DNA of 64,000 nucleotides from Bacillota bacterium (GTDB lineage: Bacteria; Bacillota; Clostridia; Lachnospirales; Lachnospiraceae): the NCBI GenBank assembly GCA_023436065.1, contig JAEZKU010000059.1, forward strand, positions 1-64,000, in the 5' to 3' direction. Shown here in pieces: positions 9,045 to 16,650 of the stretch. The notes beneath the pieces were generated by a model. The model did no database searches, was not told where the DNA came from, and saw only the letters and a program-made list of their open reading frames with translations. How positions within the stretch are numbered: position 1 is the first letter of the stretch; every line of letters starts with the position of its first letter. The position numbers and the translations under genes were made by a program.

Positions 9045-9944
9045 ATGAAAATGACGAATAAAAAAAGGAAAAAAAGCAAGGCAGATATCACATTTACCAT
9101 ATTTAATGTATTGTTTTTAACATTATTCTGTATTGTGACACTGTATCCTATCCTGAATACACTGGCAATTTCATTGAATGATGGTATGGATGCGATCAAA
9201 GGCGGTATCCATCTGATACCAAGAAAGTTCACTCTGCAGAATTTCTATTCCGTAGTTACCCAGGATAACATGCTGGCAGCGATCAGAACCTCCGTACTTC
9301 GAACTGTAATCGCTACATTTTTACAGATGTTTACCACAGCCCTGTTAGCCTATGTATTATCAAGAAAAGAGTTTTTATTTCAGCAGCAGGTTTCACTGTT
9401 TTATGTACTCACTATGTATGTAAGCGGTGGTCTCGTACCAACCCTGTTACTATTTAAGGGATTAGGTTTGACCAATAACTTCTGGGTGTATATCATTCCG
9501 GGTATGATCAGTGCTTTCAATATGATCGTTATCCGTACCTTTATGAATGGTTTACCGGACAGCTTCGTAGAATCAGCACAGGTGGATGGTGCCGGTCATT
9601 TGAGGATCTTTTTTAGAATTATCCTTCCTCTCTGTAAACCGGTTATGGCTACCGTAGCTTTATTCATTGCTGTATTTCAGTGGAACTCCTGGTTTGACGC
9701 AATGCTCTATAATCAGAACAGACCGGACCTGACTACGATGCAATATGAGTTGATGAAGCTGCTCAGCTCGGTAACCCAGCAGACAGGTAGTGCTGCAACC
9801 ATGAAAAATGCTCAGAGTCAGATTACACCAATTTCCATACGTTCGGCTACAGCAATCTTTACAGCAGCACCTATTGTATGTCTGTATCCGTTCTTACAGA
9901 AATACTTTATCAATGGTATGATGGTCGGCGGTGTAAAAGAATAA
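9045..9944 (+). CDS. Carbohydrate ABC transporter permease (LplC/YtcP-like)
   Basis: Second membrane subunit of the importer, with six predicted TM helices in 299 residues. The opening TLYPILNTLAISLNDG and the EAA loop (ESAQVDGAGHLRIFFRIILPL) are diagnostic of the MalG-type partner of LplB proteins. It follows the first permease by 8 bases with a GGAGGAGG ribosome binding site in the gap, so the two are co-translated. It is the last gene of the operon; a long palindrome follows. Confidence 0.93.
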   Translation: MKMTNKKRKKSKADITFTIFNVLFLTLFCIVTLYPILNTLAISLNDGMDAIKGGIHLIPRKFTLQNFYSVVTQDNMLAAIRTSVLRTVIATFLQMFTTALLAYVLSRKEFLFQQQVSLFYVLTMYVSGGLVPTLLLFKGLGLTNNFWVYIIPGMISAFNMIVIRTFMNGLPDSFVESAQVDGAGHLRIFFRIILPLCKPVMATVALFIAVFQWNSWFDAMLYNQNRPDLTTMQYELMKLLSSVTQQTGSAATMKNAQSQITPISIRSATAIFTAAPIVCLYPFLQKYFINGMMVGGVKE

Positions 9945-9961
9945 TTCAGCAGATTTCATTG

Positions 9962-10164
9962 GGCTGTTACAGGATACATTGACCGCCGGATAAGAACAAC
10001 AGGCATCTCTCACACACTGGATCCCGGACATCTTGCCGTATTGTATGCCAGAATTGAACATTCATGTTCGCTTCTGTCACACAATATTAGCAAGCTGTCC
10101 GTCAAACAGTGCATGATGGGATGCCTATTATTCTTACCCGGCTCCAACGTTTCCTGCAACAGCC
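9962..10164. repeat. About 200-bp imperfect palindrome (long inverted repeat)
   Basis: Two arms of about 100 bases are mutually complementary around a centre near 10062, where GAACAT-TC-ATGTTC forms the tip. Matching blocks include GGCTGTT/AACAGCC, CCGG.TAAGAA, AGGCATC, CGGACA.CTTGC and TATTGT. Most mismatches are transitions, and about ten of thirteen become G-U pairs only in the minus-strand RNA. No convincing ORF lies inside. The gene-free stretch 9945-10340 holds this element and, after it, nothing else I recognise. It could be a decayed miniature inverted-repeat element or a structured RNA. Confidence 0.7.
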
Positions 10165-10340
10165 TTCTTTTGGTCTTCTTTTTACATGTTGGAAGACTGA
10201 TTATACCGAATTATACTTTTAGTGCTTAAAGGAATTAATTACTTGAAGAATTCTTTGGGTGGGAGCAGCTTTAGCTTGAAAAAAGTATGATTTGTATGTA
10301 AAATAGGTACATGCAGAAAACACATCATCAGGAGAAGGAT

Positions 10341-10928
10341 ATGCGTATTGGATTATTGAGACACTTTAAAGTTAACTGCCCTCACAAGAAGATGATGACC
10401 TCAAAAGAATTTCGTGAATGGTCTCAGAAATATGAGGTTTCAAAGGTAATTAAGAAAAAGGTTGAGATGTACGGAATTGAATGGGATATCTGCTATGCCA
10501 GTGATTTACCGCGTGCGATCACTACTGCGAAGGAGGTCTACAGTGGACATTTAATGATAGACAAGCTCCTGCGGGAAGTTGATAATGCGCCTTTTATACA
10601 TACAGAACGTATTCGTCTGCCCTTTGAGCTCTGGCATATCTGCGGCAGGCTTGCGTGGTATTTTAAATCAAAGAGCCAACCGGAGTCGATTGTCGGTACC
10701 AGAAAACGGATCAATGCCTTTTTGGATCAGATTGACTGGACGAAGGATAATATACTGATCGTATTTCATGGTTTCATGCTGTATAATTTTCAGAAAGAGC
10801 TTCGTAAGCGTGGTTTTCAGGGAGAGAAGCTGAAATTTGTGAAGAATGGCGTGCTCTATGAATATATCAGAGATGATGAGCAGAAGGAAGTGCTGGAGGA
10901 TGAAGGTAACGCTGATTTGTGTGGGTAA
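10341..10928 (+). CDS. Histidine phosphatase superfamily protein (atypical)
   Basis: The protein opens MRIGLLRHFKV, matching the LxRHG catalytic loop with Phe in place of Gly; a second catalytic-type histidine is visible in VFHGFM, and YASDLPRAITTA matches the family segment SSDLxRAxxTA. These place it in the phosphoglycerate-mutase-like superfamily. The RHG-to-RHF change is unusual and may affect activity. At 195 residues it is a normal size. ATG 10341 is chosen because AGGAGAAGGA lies directly upstream. Its end overlaps rlmH by 29 bases, suggesting coupled translation. The substrate is unknown. Confidence 0.75.
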   Translation: MRIGLLRHFKVNCPHKKMMTSKEFREWSQKYEVSKVIKKKVEMYGIEWDICYASDLPRAITTAKEVYSGHLMIDKLLREVDNAPFIHTERIRLPFELWHICGRLAWYFKSKSQPESIVGTRKRINAFLDQIDWTKDNILIVFHGFMLYNFQKELRKRGFQGEKLKFVKNGVLYEYIRDDEQKEVLEDEGNADLCG

Positions 10929-11379
10929 ATTAAAAGAAAAATATCTGACTCAGGGAGTGGACGAGTATACAAAACGCCTGAGCAGATATTGCAATCTTGA
11001 AATCATAGAATTGGCGGATGAGAAGACACCGGATCACGCTTCCGATACAGTGGAAGATATGATTAAGCAAAAAGAAGGTGATAGAATCCTGAAGGTACTG
11101 AAGGAGGATTCTTACTGTATCGCACTTGCTATCGAGGGAAGTATGCTTTCTTCGGAGGAATTGGCGGGAAAGATTGATACGCTGGGAGTTTCAGGAATTA
11201 GCCATATCAGCTTTATCATTGGAGGTTCCCTGGGTCTATCCGATGAAGTACTAAAGCGTGTTGATTTTAAGCTCAGCTTTTCAAGAATGACCTTTCCTCA
11301 TCAACTGATGCGGATGATTTTATTGGAGCAGATTTACCGGGCTTACCGGATTATTAAGAAGGAACCTTATCATAAATAG
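10900..11379 (+). CDS. rlmH: 23S rRNA (pseudouridine1915-N3)-methyltransferase RlmH
   Basis: SPOUT-class methyltransferase that modifies pseudouridine 1915 in helix 69 of 23S rRNA within the assembled ribosome, using S-adenosylmethionine. The 159-residue protein begins MKVTLICVGKLKEKYL and ends with the family signature IGGSLGLSDEV, SFSRMTFPHQLMR and YHK. The start at 10900 is set by homology; the useful ribosome binding site is AAGGAAG about nine bases upstream, inside the preceding gene. A terminator follows. Confidence 0.97.
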   Translation: MKVTLICVGKLKEKYLTQGVDEYTKRLSRYCNLEIIELADEKTPDHASDTVEDMIKQKEGDRILKVLKEDSYCIALAIEGSMLSSEELAGKIDTLGVSGISHISFIIGGSLGLSDEVLKRVDFKLSFSRMTFPHQLMRMILLEQIYRAYRIIKKEPYHK

Positions 11380-11404
11380 ATAGGAAGATAAGTAAATAAA
11401 ATGT

Positions 11405-11432
11405 GAGGAGGGCTGTAAGCCCTTCTTTTTTT
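11405..11432 (+). terminator. Terminator of rlmH
   Basis: AGGGCT/AGCCCT stem with a GTA loop, extended by weaker pairs, followed by a T-rich tract. Confidence 0.85.
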
Positions 11433-11457
11433 CTTGGGAAATATTTTCAAATATTAC

Positions 11458-11489
11458 TTGACACATTATACTATGTAATATATAGTATA
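11458..11489 (+). promoter_or_regulatory. Promoter with overlapping PadR-type operator
   Basis: TTGACA (11458-11463), a 17-base spacer and TATAGT (11481-11486) form a near-consensus sigma-A promoter. Within it the inverted repeat TATACTAT (11467-11474) and ATAGTATA (11482-11489), 7 bases apart, covers the -10 box. PadR proteins usually bind such AT-rich palindromes and repress their own promoter, so autoregulation is the likely reading. Confidence 0.7.
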
Positions 11490-11508
11490 TGACATAAGGA
11501 GGTATGAG

Positions 11509-11826
11509 ATGGATATCCAGTTAAAGAAAGGGTTATTAGAGTTTTGCGTACTTGCCGTGCTTAATAAATCAGACTCCTATGGCTATCAGATTATTAAGGA
11601 TATTTCAACCTGTGTTGAGATATCCGAATCGACGCTGTATCCAATATTGAAGAGGTTGGAGGCGGATTCTTATCTTAAGACTTATTCTGTGGAGCATAAC
11701 AGCCGGTTGAGAAAATATTATCAGATCACGAATAAGGGAAAAGATTACATGAAGGAATTTCTTGATGAATGGCAGCAAGTGATGAAAATTTACGATTTTA
11801 TTAAAGGAGGATACGAACATGAATAA
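11509..11826 (+). CDS. PadR family transcriptional regulator
   Basis: Small winged-helix repressor. The 105 residues show the family core: LKKGLLEFCVLAVL, SYGYQI, ESTLYPILKRLE as recognition helix, and a wing containing RKYYQIT. It belongs to the short PadR-s2 class that lacks the long dimerisation domain. It overlaps the next gene by 8 bases, forming the common PadR/DUF1700/DUF4097 arrangement often tied to envelope stress. The palindrome in its own promoter suggests autorepression. Confidence 0.93.
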   Translation: MDIQLKKGLLEFCVLAVLNKSDSYGYQIIKDISTCVEISESTLYPILKRLEADSYLKTYSVEHNSRLRKYYQITNKGKDYMKEFLDEWQQVMKIYDFIKGGYEHE

Positions 11827-12370
11827 AGCAGAGTTTCTGAAATCGTTGGATTCTGATTTGATGAAAATGAATGCTGCTGAAAAGAAAAAGTATATTATCT
11901 ACTATGACGAAATAATTTCTGATTATGTTGAAAATGGGATGACGGAAGTGGAGGCCGTGAATAAAATCGGATCTCCCGCTAAAATAGCAAAGGAACTTAT
12001 AGAGGATCATGACAGTGTAAAGCTTAATCTGCCTACAACCGGGAGCCGGTTACTAAACATAACGCTCACCATCATCGGATTTCCGTTATGGGGTAGTGTG
12101 TTACTTGGGATTGCTTTATTTGTATTATCGATATATATCACGATCTGGTGCGTCCCTTTAGTTACATCAGCAGGGTGTGCCGGCCTCTTTACAAGTGCCA
12201 TAATCGGTATCCTTGGATCACCCTTTGTCATGGCTAAGAGCTTTTCTGTAGGATTGATGCAATTAGGGTTGGGAATTGCATCAATCGGAATATCGGCATT
12301 ATTGGGGATCGCTTCTATATACTTAGTGAAGAAATTTGCTAAATATCAAAAAATTTTACTGCAAAAATAG
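11819..12370 (+). CDS. DUF1700/HAAS-domain membrane protein
   Basis: N-terminal cytoplasmic HAAS/DUF1700 domain (residues 1-65: MNKAEFLKSLDSDL, YYDEIISDYVENGMTEVEAVNKIGSP), followed by three to four hydrophobic helices. Such proteins are almost always encoded with a PadR regulator and are thought to be membrane signalling partners in that system. Translation is probably coupled to padR through the 8-base overlap; AAAGGAGG precedes the ATG. Confidence 0.87.
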   Translation: MNKAEFLKSLDSDLMKMNAAEKKKYIIYYDEIISDYVENGMTEVEAVNKIGSPAKIAKELIEDHDSVKLNLPTTGSRLLNITLTIIGFPLWGSVLLGIALFVLSIYITIWCVPLVTSAGCAGLFTSAIIGILGSPFVMAKSFSVGLMQLGLGIASIGISALLGIASIYLVKKFAKYQKILLQK

Positions 12371-12401
12371 TATCTCTATTTCAAAAGAAGGTGGTGATAC
12401 A

Positions 12402-12638
12402 ATGAAATTAAGAAATTTTAAAAAGAAGTGTATAATCATAAGTCTGGCATTAATTCTGATAGGTGCGTTAATAACAGCTGTGGGATATGGAACAGCCGGT
12501 TTTAATTATGATACGGTAAAGGAAAAGAGCATCAACCCGGCTTGGTATCAAACCATCCATTCCAATGGAGATAGAATCTGGTATGGAATTGATATGGGTA
12601 ATAATATTCATATATTCAGTATAGGTTATTCTGAATGA
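12402..12638 (+). CDS. Short membrane-anchored protein, probable truncated DUF4097-like protein
   Basis: One N-terminal TM (about residues 9-30) is followed by about 45 residues ending abruptly at a TGA. Third genes in PadR/DUF1700 operons normally encode DUF4097 adhesin-like proteins of 250 or more residues with just such an N-terminus (TM, small loop, then a beta-rich repeat domain). Here only the start remains and the stop lies 7 bases from the end of the convergent HAD gene, suggesting deletion of the rest. AAGGTGGTGA precedes the ATG. It may still be expressed. Confidence 0.55.
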   Translation: MKLRNFKKKCIIISLALILIGALITAVGYGTAGFNYDTVKEKSINPAWYQTIHSNGDRIWYGIDMGNNIHIFSIGYSE

Positions 12639-12645
12639 GCCGGGT

Positions 12646-13344
12646 TCATAGGCAGGGGATGCAGAGCAGTGCTTTTAGAGCTGCATAATCAGCAACCTCA
12701 TAGGTGGGGTGGAGTAAGGTATCATTGTTAAGCTGTTTCGGATTAAACCAGCAGGTATCTACTCCAAAATTCACCCCTCCACGGATGTCAGAGCTTAAGC
12801 TGTCACCAATGACCAGCACCTTGCTTTTATCCAAATAGTTCATTTGTTGTAAGGCATATTCGAAGATACCGGGATTGGGCTTAGCTACCGATATCTCCTC
12901 AGATATCACAATCGCTTCGAAATAGTTCGCTACTTTGGACTTTCTAATTCTTCTGTTCTGAACGAGGCTCAAACCGTTCGTCACGATACAAAGCCTATAG
13001 GTTAGACTTAAGCCTCTGATCAGCTCATCGCAGCCTTCATACAGGAAGCTGGCGTTCCCGAGATGCTCCATAAAGGCTTGAGCCAATTTTTCCTCATCCA
13101 CGTTCATTTTACACTGATCTGCAAATCTTCTGAATCTTTCTGTTTTAAGCTTCTCCTGTGTAATCAATCCCTGTTCGAACTCTTTCCAGATAGCTTCGTT
13201 TACTTTATGGTATATGTTAAAATGATAATTCTCATCATAGTCGATGTTGAATTGAAGCATTGTATTTTTGAAGGCTTCTGTTTCGGACTTTTTGAAATCA
13301 AATAAGGTCTCATCTGCATCAAAAATCAGTATCTCGTATTTCAT
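12646..13344 (-). CDS. HAD hydrolase, YjjG-type (pyrimidine nucleotidase family)
   Basis: Cytoplasmic phosphatase of HAD subfamily IA. Motif I is FDADETLFDF (nucleophile Asp and general-acid Asp), motif II is the threonine in IVTNG, and motif III/IV are VAKPNPGIF and VIGDSLSSDI. The helical cap between motifs I and II and the 232-residue length match YjjG/YfnB proteins, which dephosphorylate non-canonical pyrimidine nucleotides; substrate identity is family inference only. It converges on the truncated DUF4097-like gene with almost no space for a terminator. Confidence 0.87.
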   Translation of the reverse strand: MKYEILIFDADETLFDFKKSETEAFKNTMLQFNIDYDENYHFNIYHKVNEAIWKEFEQGLITQEKLKTERFRRFADQCKMNVDEEKLAQAFMEHLGNASFLYEGCDELIRGLSLTYRLCIVTNGLSLVQNRRIRKSKVANYFEAIVISEEISVAKPNPGIFEYALQQMNYLDKSKVLVIGDSLSSDIRGGVNFGVDTCWFNPKQLNNDTLLHPTYEVADYAALKALLCIPCL

Positions 13345-13417
13345 ATATGTCCTCCCGTATTATAGTTAGGGCTGCTTCAAATGGCAGATATACTGCAATA
13401 TTGAAACAGCCTCAATT

Positions 13418-13693
13418 CTAAGCATTTTTCTTTTCCTTTAACAGGATTCTATGGATGCTTTTAATGGATAGATAGTATTCCTCAGCCAGGACGGAGGCGC
13501 TGATACCGGAGCTGTATTTTCTATAGATTTCACGGTCTCTTTGCCTGATCTGTCTTTTGGTATCGGTATTCTCTCCCCATTCCTTGTGATTTTCCGCTTT
13601 TTTCGGAATATAAAGATACTGCCCCTGCGCATATTCCTGGACCAGTGCCAGAAGCTCCTGCGGAAGGACTAATTCTGCTTTCTGATAGCTCAC
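13418..13693 (-). CDS. CD3324-like small helix-turn-helix protein
   Basis: A 91-residue protein starting at a GTG with AGGAGG six bases upstream. The N-terminal third (SYQKAELVLPQELLALVQEY, then GQYLYIPKK) and the C-terminal helix-turn-helix-like segment (SASVLAEEYYLSIKSIHRIL) match what I remember as the CD3324 family of Clostridia, found in metal- or drug-responsive settings. Its role is not established. The ATG seven codons upstream lacks a good ribosome binding site. It is separated from the HAD gene by about 75 bases. Confidence 0.75.
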   Translation of the reverse strand: MSYQKAELVLPQELLALVQEYAQGQYLYIPKKAENHKEWGENTDTKRQIRQRDREIYRKYSSGISASVLAEEYYLSIKSIHRILLKEKKNA

Positions 13694-13948
13694 TTTGCTC
13701 CTCCTAATAATCATAATTCAGGATTATGCAAAGGCTATACAATTCTATTTAATATTTATATCATTGCGATAGCCCCTGCTACGCAATCTTAACTATTCTA
13801 GTCATAAAACCCAAAGCCCCTTTCGTCTTGAGGAAGTTAACCCCGTCCCCATCTATTAAAAATTAATACAACAATAATATTACCATAATATGATAGTATT
13901 TTCCAGTAAAATATTATACTATATCTTTATAAAAGGAGGGAGGAGACT

Positions 13949-14716
13949 ATGATGAAAAATCAGGTTCAATTTTTCAGAAAAGGATCGATCGAGATTGTAT
14001 CAGGGGAAGGAACCCATGATTTTCCGTATCATACCCATGAAAGCATGATGATTGGAGTGATCGTAAGGGGATCGGTTAGATTTGCTGTAGATCAATACGA
14101 ATATGAATTAAGTCAGGGTATGACATATCTTGTTCCGCCGGATACCGGAAGCTCCCTTACTCATATTGAACCCTATCAATATATTACCATCTGTATTATG
14201 AGGGATTTGCTGCTTCCCTATAACTTAGAAGTTGCAGATACTTATGTACTCGAAGGGTTGGGAAGAGACATTCTCTTGTTGTGTGATTTGTTCTGCTCCG
14301 GGTTATTATGCCAAGAAGAGTTTATTGATAAGCTGGCAGATATGCTTTCTCTTCAGGAAAGGAGGAAGGAAGCACGTATGATACGAAGGGATGCCAATAT
14401 TTATGCGGCTTTGGAATATATTAGAGATCATGTAAATGACAAGTTTAATCTGGATGATTTATCAGAAGCAGTGCATCTAACGAAGTTCCATCTGGTAAGA
14501 AGCTTTAAAAAGAATATGGGAGTCGGACCGAAGCAATACCACCAGCAATGTAAAATACGTCAGGCTAAGTATAAGCTGCTCAGGGAGGAAACAAAAGCAG
14601 GCATTGCCGCTGATTTGAGCTTTGCACATCAAAGCCATCTGTGCAGTGTGTTTCGAAAATACATGGGGATTTCAATGAAGGACTATATCCAAAATACAGT
14701 AATTAGTAAGCAATAA
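13949..14716 (+). CDS. AraC family regulator with N-terminal cupin domain
   Basis: A 255-residue one-component regulator. The N-terminal half is a cupin-like ligand-binding domain (FPYHTHESMMIGVIVRGSVRF, then GMTYLVPPDTGSSLTHIEP); the C-terminal 100 residues carry the AraC double helix-turn-helix (NLDDLSEAVHLTKFHLVRSFKK, then AADLSFAHQSHLCSVFRKYMGIS). Architecture resembles the AraC-type regulators of small-molecule exporters. A GGAGGGAGGAG stands before the ATG. The PPC-domain gene 57 bases downstream in the same direction may be its target or operon partner. Confidence 0.9.
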   Translation: MMKNQVQFFRKGSIEIVSGEGTHDFPYHTHESMMIGVIVRGSVRFAVDQYEYELSQGMTYLVPPDTGSSLTHIEPYQYITICIMRDLLLPYNLEVADTYVLEGLGRDILLLCDLFCSGLLCQEEFIDKLADMLSLQERRKEARMIRRDANIYAALEYIRDHVNDKFNLDDLSEAVHLTKFHLVRSFKKNMGVGPKQYHQQCKIRQAKYKLLREETKAGIAADLSFAHQSHLCSVFRKYMGISMKDYIQNTVISKQ

Positions 14717-14773
14717 CTTGATATACTTTCACTTCCTGCAATGGGAAAATAGAGTCTGCGGAGGTGAATTATA

Positions 14774-15208
14774 ATGAAAGTTTTTCAAGCGGATACGACG
14801 GGCAGAACTTTTATCATAAGAATGGAAAAGGGTGATTTGCTTAAAGAAGCGATTGCAGATTTCGTGAAGAAGGAAGGAATAGAAAATGCAGTTATCCTAT
14901 CCGGAATAGCTACCTTTGACGAGGCTCATCTGCAAATGACAACGACGTTTGATTATCCGATCCGATACTGCGTGAATCATTTACGAGAGCCAATGGAGCT
15001 TGCTGGACTGGATGGTACGATCATTCATTTTGAACCACATTTACATGGTGTGATCAGTAATGCCAGGCAGACCTGGGCCGGGCACCTGCTGGATGGCTGC
15101 AGAATCCTATATCTGGCTGAAATCGTAATTCAGGAGCTTCTCTGCCATAGGCTGGTTCGCAGAGCGGACCAGAATGGTGTAAATCTGATTACAGAAAGCG
15201 AAGAGTAA
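14774..15208 (+). CDS. PPC/DUF296 domain protein
   Basis: A 144-residue single PPC (plants and prokaryotes conserved, DUF296) domain. Visible features are GRTFIIRMEKGDLLKEAI, VILSGIATFDEAHL, the histidines in FEPHLHGVISN, and the closing GHLLDGCRILYLAEIVI. Bacterial members form trimers, often binding a metal through clustered histidines; in plants the domain accompanies AT-hooks, which are absent here. Function in bacteria is unknown. It follows the AraC gene and ends in a strong bidirectional terminator. Confidence 0.85.
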   Translation: MKVFQADTTGRTFIIRMEKGDLLKEAIADFVKKEGIENAVILSGIATFDEAHLQMTTTFDYPIRYCVNHLREPMELAGLDGTIIHFEPHLHGVISNARQTWAGHLLDGCRILYLAEIVIQELLCHRLVRRADQNGVNLITESEE

Positions 15209-15244
15209 TGTAGATCTATTTAAGCTGAGTAAGGGTAAATGCAA

Positions 15245-15299
15245 AAAAGGTGCCAAGTATCCGCAGCGACTAGCTGGCGGATACTTGACACCTTTTAAT
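15245..15299. terminator. Bidirectional terminator between the PPC gene and the cold-shock gene
   Basis: A roughly 20-bp stem with one mismatch (AAAAGGTG, CAAGTATCCGC against GCGGATACTTG, CACCTTTT) and a 12-base loop, with A-run on the left and T-run on the right, serving the convergent genes. Confidence 0.9.
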
Positions 15300-15320
15300 T
15301 CTTGTGATGGATTATGCTAA

Positions 15321-15524
15321 TTATGCAAGTGTAACGTTAACAGCCTGCATACCGCGCTGACCCTTCTCTAAGTCGAAAATAACCTTCTGACCTTCCTCTA
15401 AGGTCTTGAAACCCTGAGATGCGATACCGGAGAAATGTACAAATACATCCTCGCCACCGTTGTCATTAGTAATGAATCCGAATCCTTTTTGTGCGTTAAA
15501 CCACTTTACTGTACCTTTGTTCAT
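15321..15524 (-). CDS. Cold-shock protein, CspA family
   Basis: A 67-residue single cold-shock domain that binds single-stranded RNA and DNA and acts as an RNA chaperone. RNP1 (KGFGFI) and RNP2 (VFVHFSGI) are intact, with the usual MNKGTVKWFN start. AGGAGGTA stands upstream of the ATG. Ribosomal-style codon use suggests high expression. A TATAAT-like box lies about 30 bases upstream on the minus strand. Confidence 0.97.
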   Translation of the reverse strand: MNKGTVKWFNAQKGFGFITNDNGGEDVFVHFSGIASQGFKTLEEGQKVIFDLEKGQRGMQAVNVTLA

Positions 15525-15774
15525 GAAAGATACCTCCTAGATTAAATATTATTATAGTATTTTGATGTTATAAAAAAATCACATATTTTCGTAAATCATC
15601 AAACTTGTAATGACTTACAAAAATATGTGAGATCATACAGGACTTCTAAAATACTTTCTATAGAATAACATATTTCTTTGTGTTTGTAAAGTACTATTTT
15701 CAAAATTTGTAAACAAGGGATGTACTTGGCTATAGTTAATTTGTCAACTAAGGGATGCTCGTAAATACCTATAA

Positions 15775-15892
15775 TTAATTTGTCAAAAGGTGCTTCGCAC
15801 TTTTCCAGGCTACAACAGATTGCCATTGCAAGCTAGCTTGCAGAGCAATCTGTCGTAGCTGGAAAGCACCGTAGGTGCTTTTGACAAATTAA
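15775..15892. repeat. 118-bp miniature inverted-repeat element
   Basis: A near-complete palindrome with 15-bp perfect ends, TTAATTTGTCAAAAG at 15775-15789 and its complement at 15878-15892, and a perfect 16-bp palindromic centre TGCAAGCTAGCTTGCA. The arms also pair through GGTGC..GCAC, TTTCCAG..GCTAC and CAGATTGC. An extra copy of TTAATTTGTCAA sits at 15736. It lies between the cold-shock and amidase genes, in the gene-free stretch 15525-15950. A partial relative occurs at 39403-39476. Confidence 0.8.
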
Positions 15893-15945
15893 TCAAATCA
15901 TTCAAACCATTCAAATCATTCAAACCAATTAAACCAATTAGCCAA
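15893..15945. repeat. Tandem 9-bp degenerate repeats
   Basis: Four copies of TCAAAYCAT in a row are followed by looser CAATTAAAC units, directly after the inverted-repeat element and up to the stop codon of the amidase gene. Confidence 0.65.
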
Positions 15946-15950
15946 TCAAA

Positions 15951-16520
15951 TTACGCAAAGCCAAAATAACGCATGATGCCCTGAAAGATACCATAGGCAA
16001 ATTGACGCTGCATATTACGAAGCTTCTGGGCATCAGCATAGTTGGTCAGATAACCCAACTCAACTAGCAGGGAAGGCATCTGAGTCCGACGAAGTACATA
16101 CAGGGAAGGATTCAATCGTATTCCGTTATTGTTCGTACCAACAGCCTGAGTGATACCCGTCATGATATGCTGAGCCATCCATTCTGCCTGCGTTCCGTAG
16201 CGATAAAGGTAAATCTCCGTTCCGTTCACTGCCGGATTAGGATTTGAATTACAGTGAATACTGATGAAATAATTTGCAGGCCAAGAATTCGCCATCTCAA
16301 CACGCAGTCTCAGGCTCGATGCATTGGAGGTTCCGATAACTGTGGTTGGTGTCGGCCTGGATAATCTGACTTCAAAACGGGGGTCATTTCTAAGAAGCTC
16401 TGCGAGATAGACACCTACCTGATAATTGACATCCTCCTCGTGCAGACCGTTAGCAAAGGCTCCGGCATTCGGTGAACCGGTAGGGTTATGCCCCTGATCT
16501 ATGAAAATTCGTATTGCCAA
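15951..16520 (-). CDS. N-acetylmuramoyl-L-alanine amidase (Amidase_3)
   Basis: Zinc amidase that cleaves the bond between MurNAc and L-alanine of peptidoglycan. The 189-residue protein is a single Amidase_3 domain with FIDQGHN (first zinc His), GLHEEDVN (zinc Glu), FISIHCNSN (second zinc His) and LLVELGYLTN (catalytic Glu). There is no signal peptide and no cell-wall binding domain, unlike CwlC/LytC types, so it may be released by lysis, as in sporulation mother-cell amidases. The start is a TTG with AGGAAG eight bases upstream; no ATG is available nearby. Confidence 0.9.
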   Translation of the reverse strand: MAIRIFIDQGHNPTGSPNAGAFANGLHEEDVNYQVGVYLAELLRNDPRFEVRLSRPTPTTVIGTSNASSLRLRVEMANSWPANYFISIHCNSNPNPAVNGTEIYLYRYGTQAEWMAQHIMTGITQAVGTNNNGIRLNPSLYVLRRTQMPSLLVELGYLTNYADAQKLRNMQRQFAYGIFQGIMRYFGFA

Positions 16521-16650
16521 TGCGATGACTTCCTTTCCATATAACTATTATCATCATATTCCCCGTAAAAAAAGTTGTTACAACTTTCGTATAGTAAATA
16601 AACCCGGTCCATGATATACTTATAGATATTAATTCTTTGAGGAAACAATC

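Noticed and set aside
10041..10229. Plus-strand 62-codon ORF
   Set aside because: It lies inside and just beyond the long palindrome, has no ribosome binding site and no recognisable protein features.
15599..15826. Minus-strand 75-codon ORF
   Set aside because: It spans part of the inverted-repeat element and AT-rich DNA, with no start signals and no family resemblance.
15893..15945. CRISPR array
   Set aside because: The 9-bp tandem units have no spacers, no consistent repeat length and no cas genes nearby.
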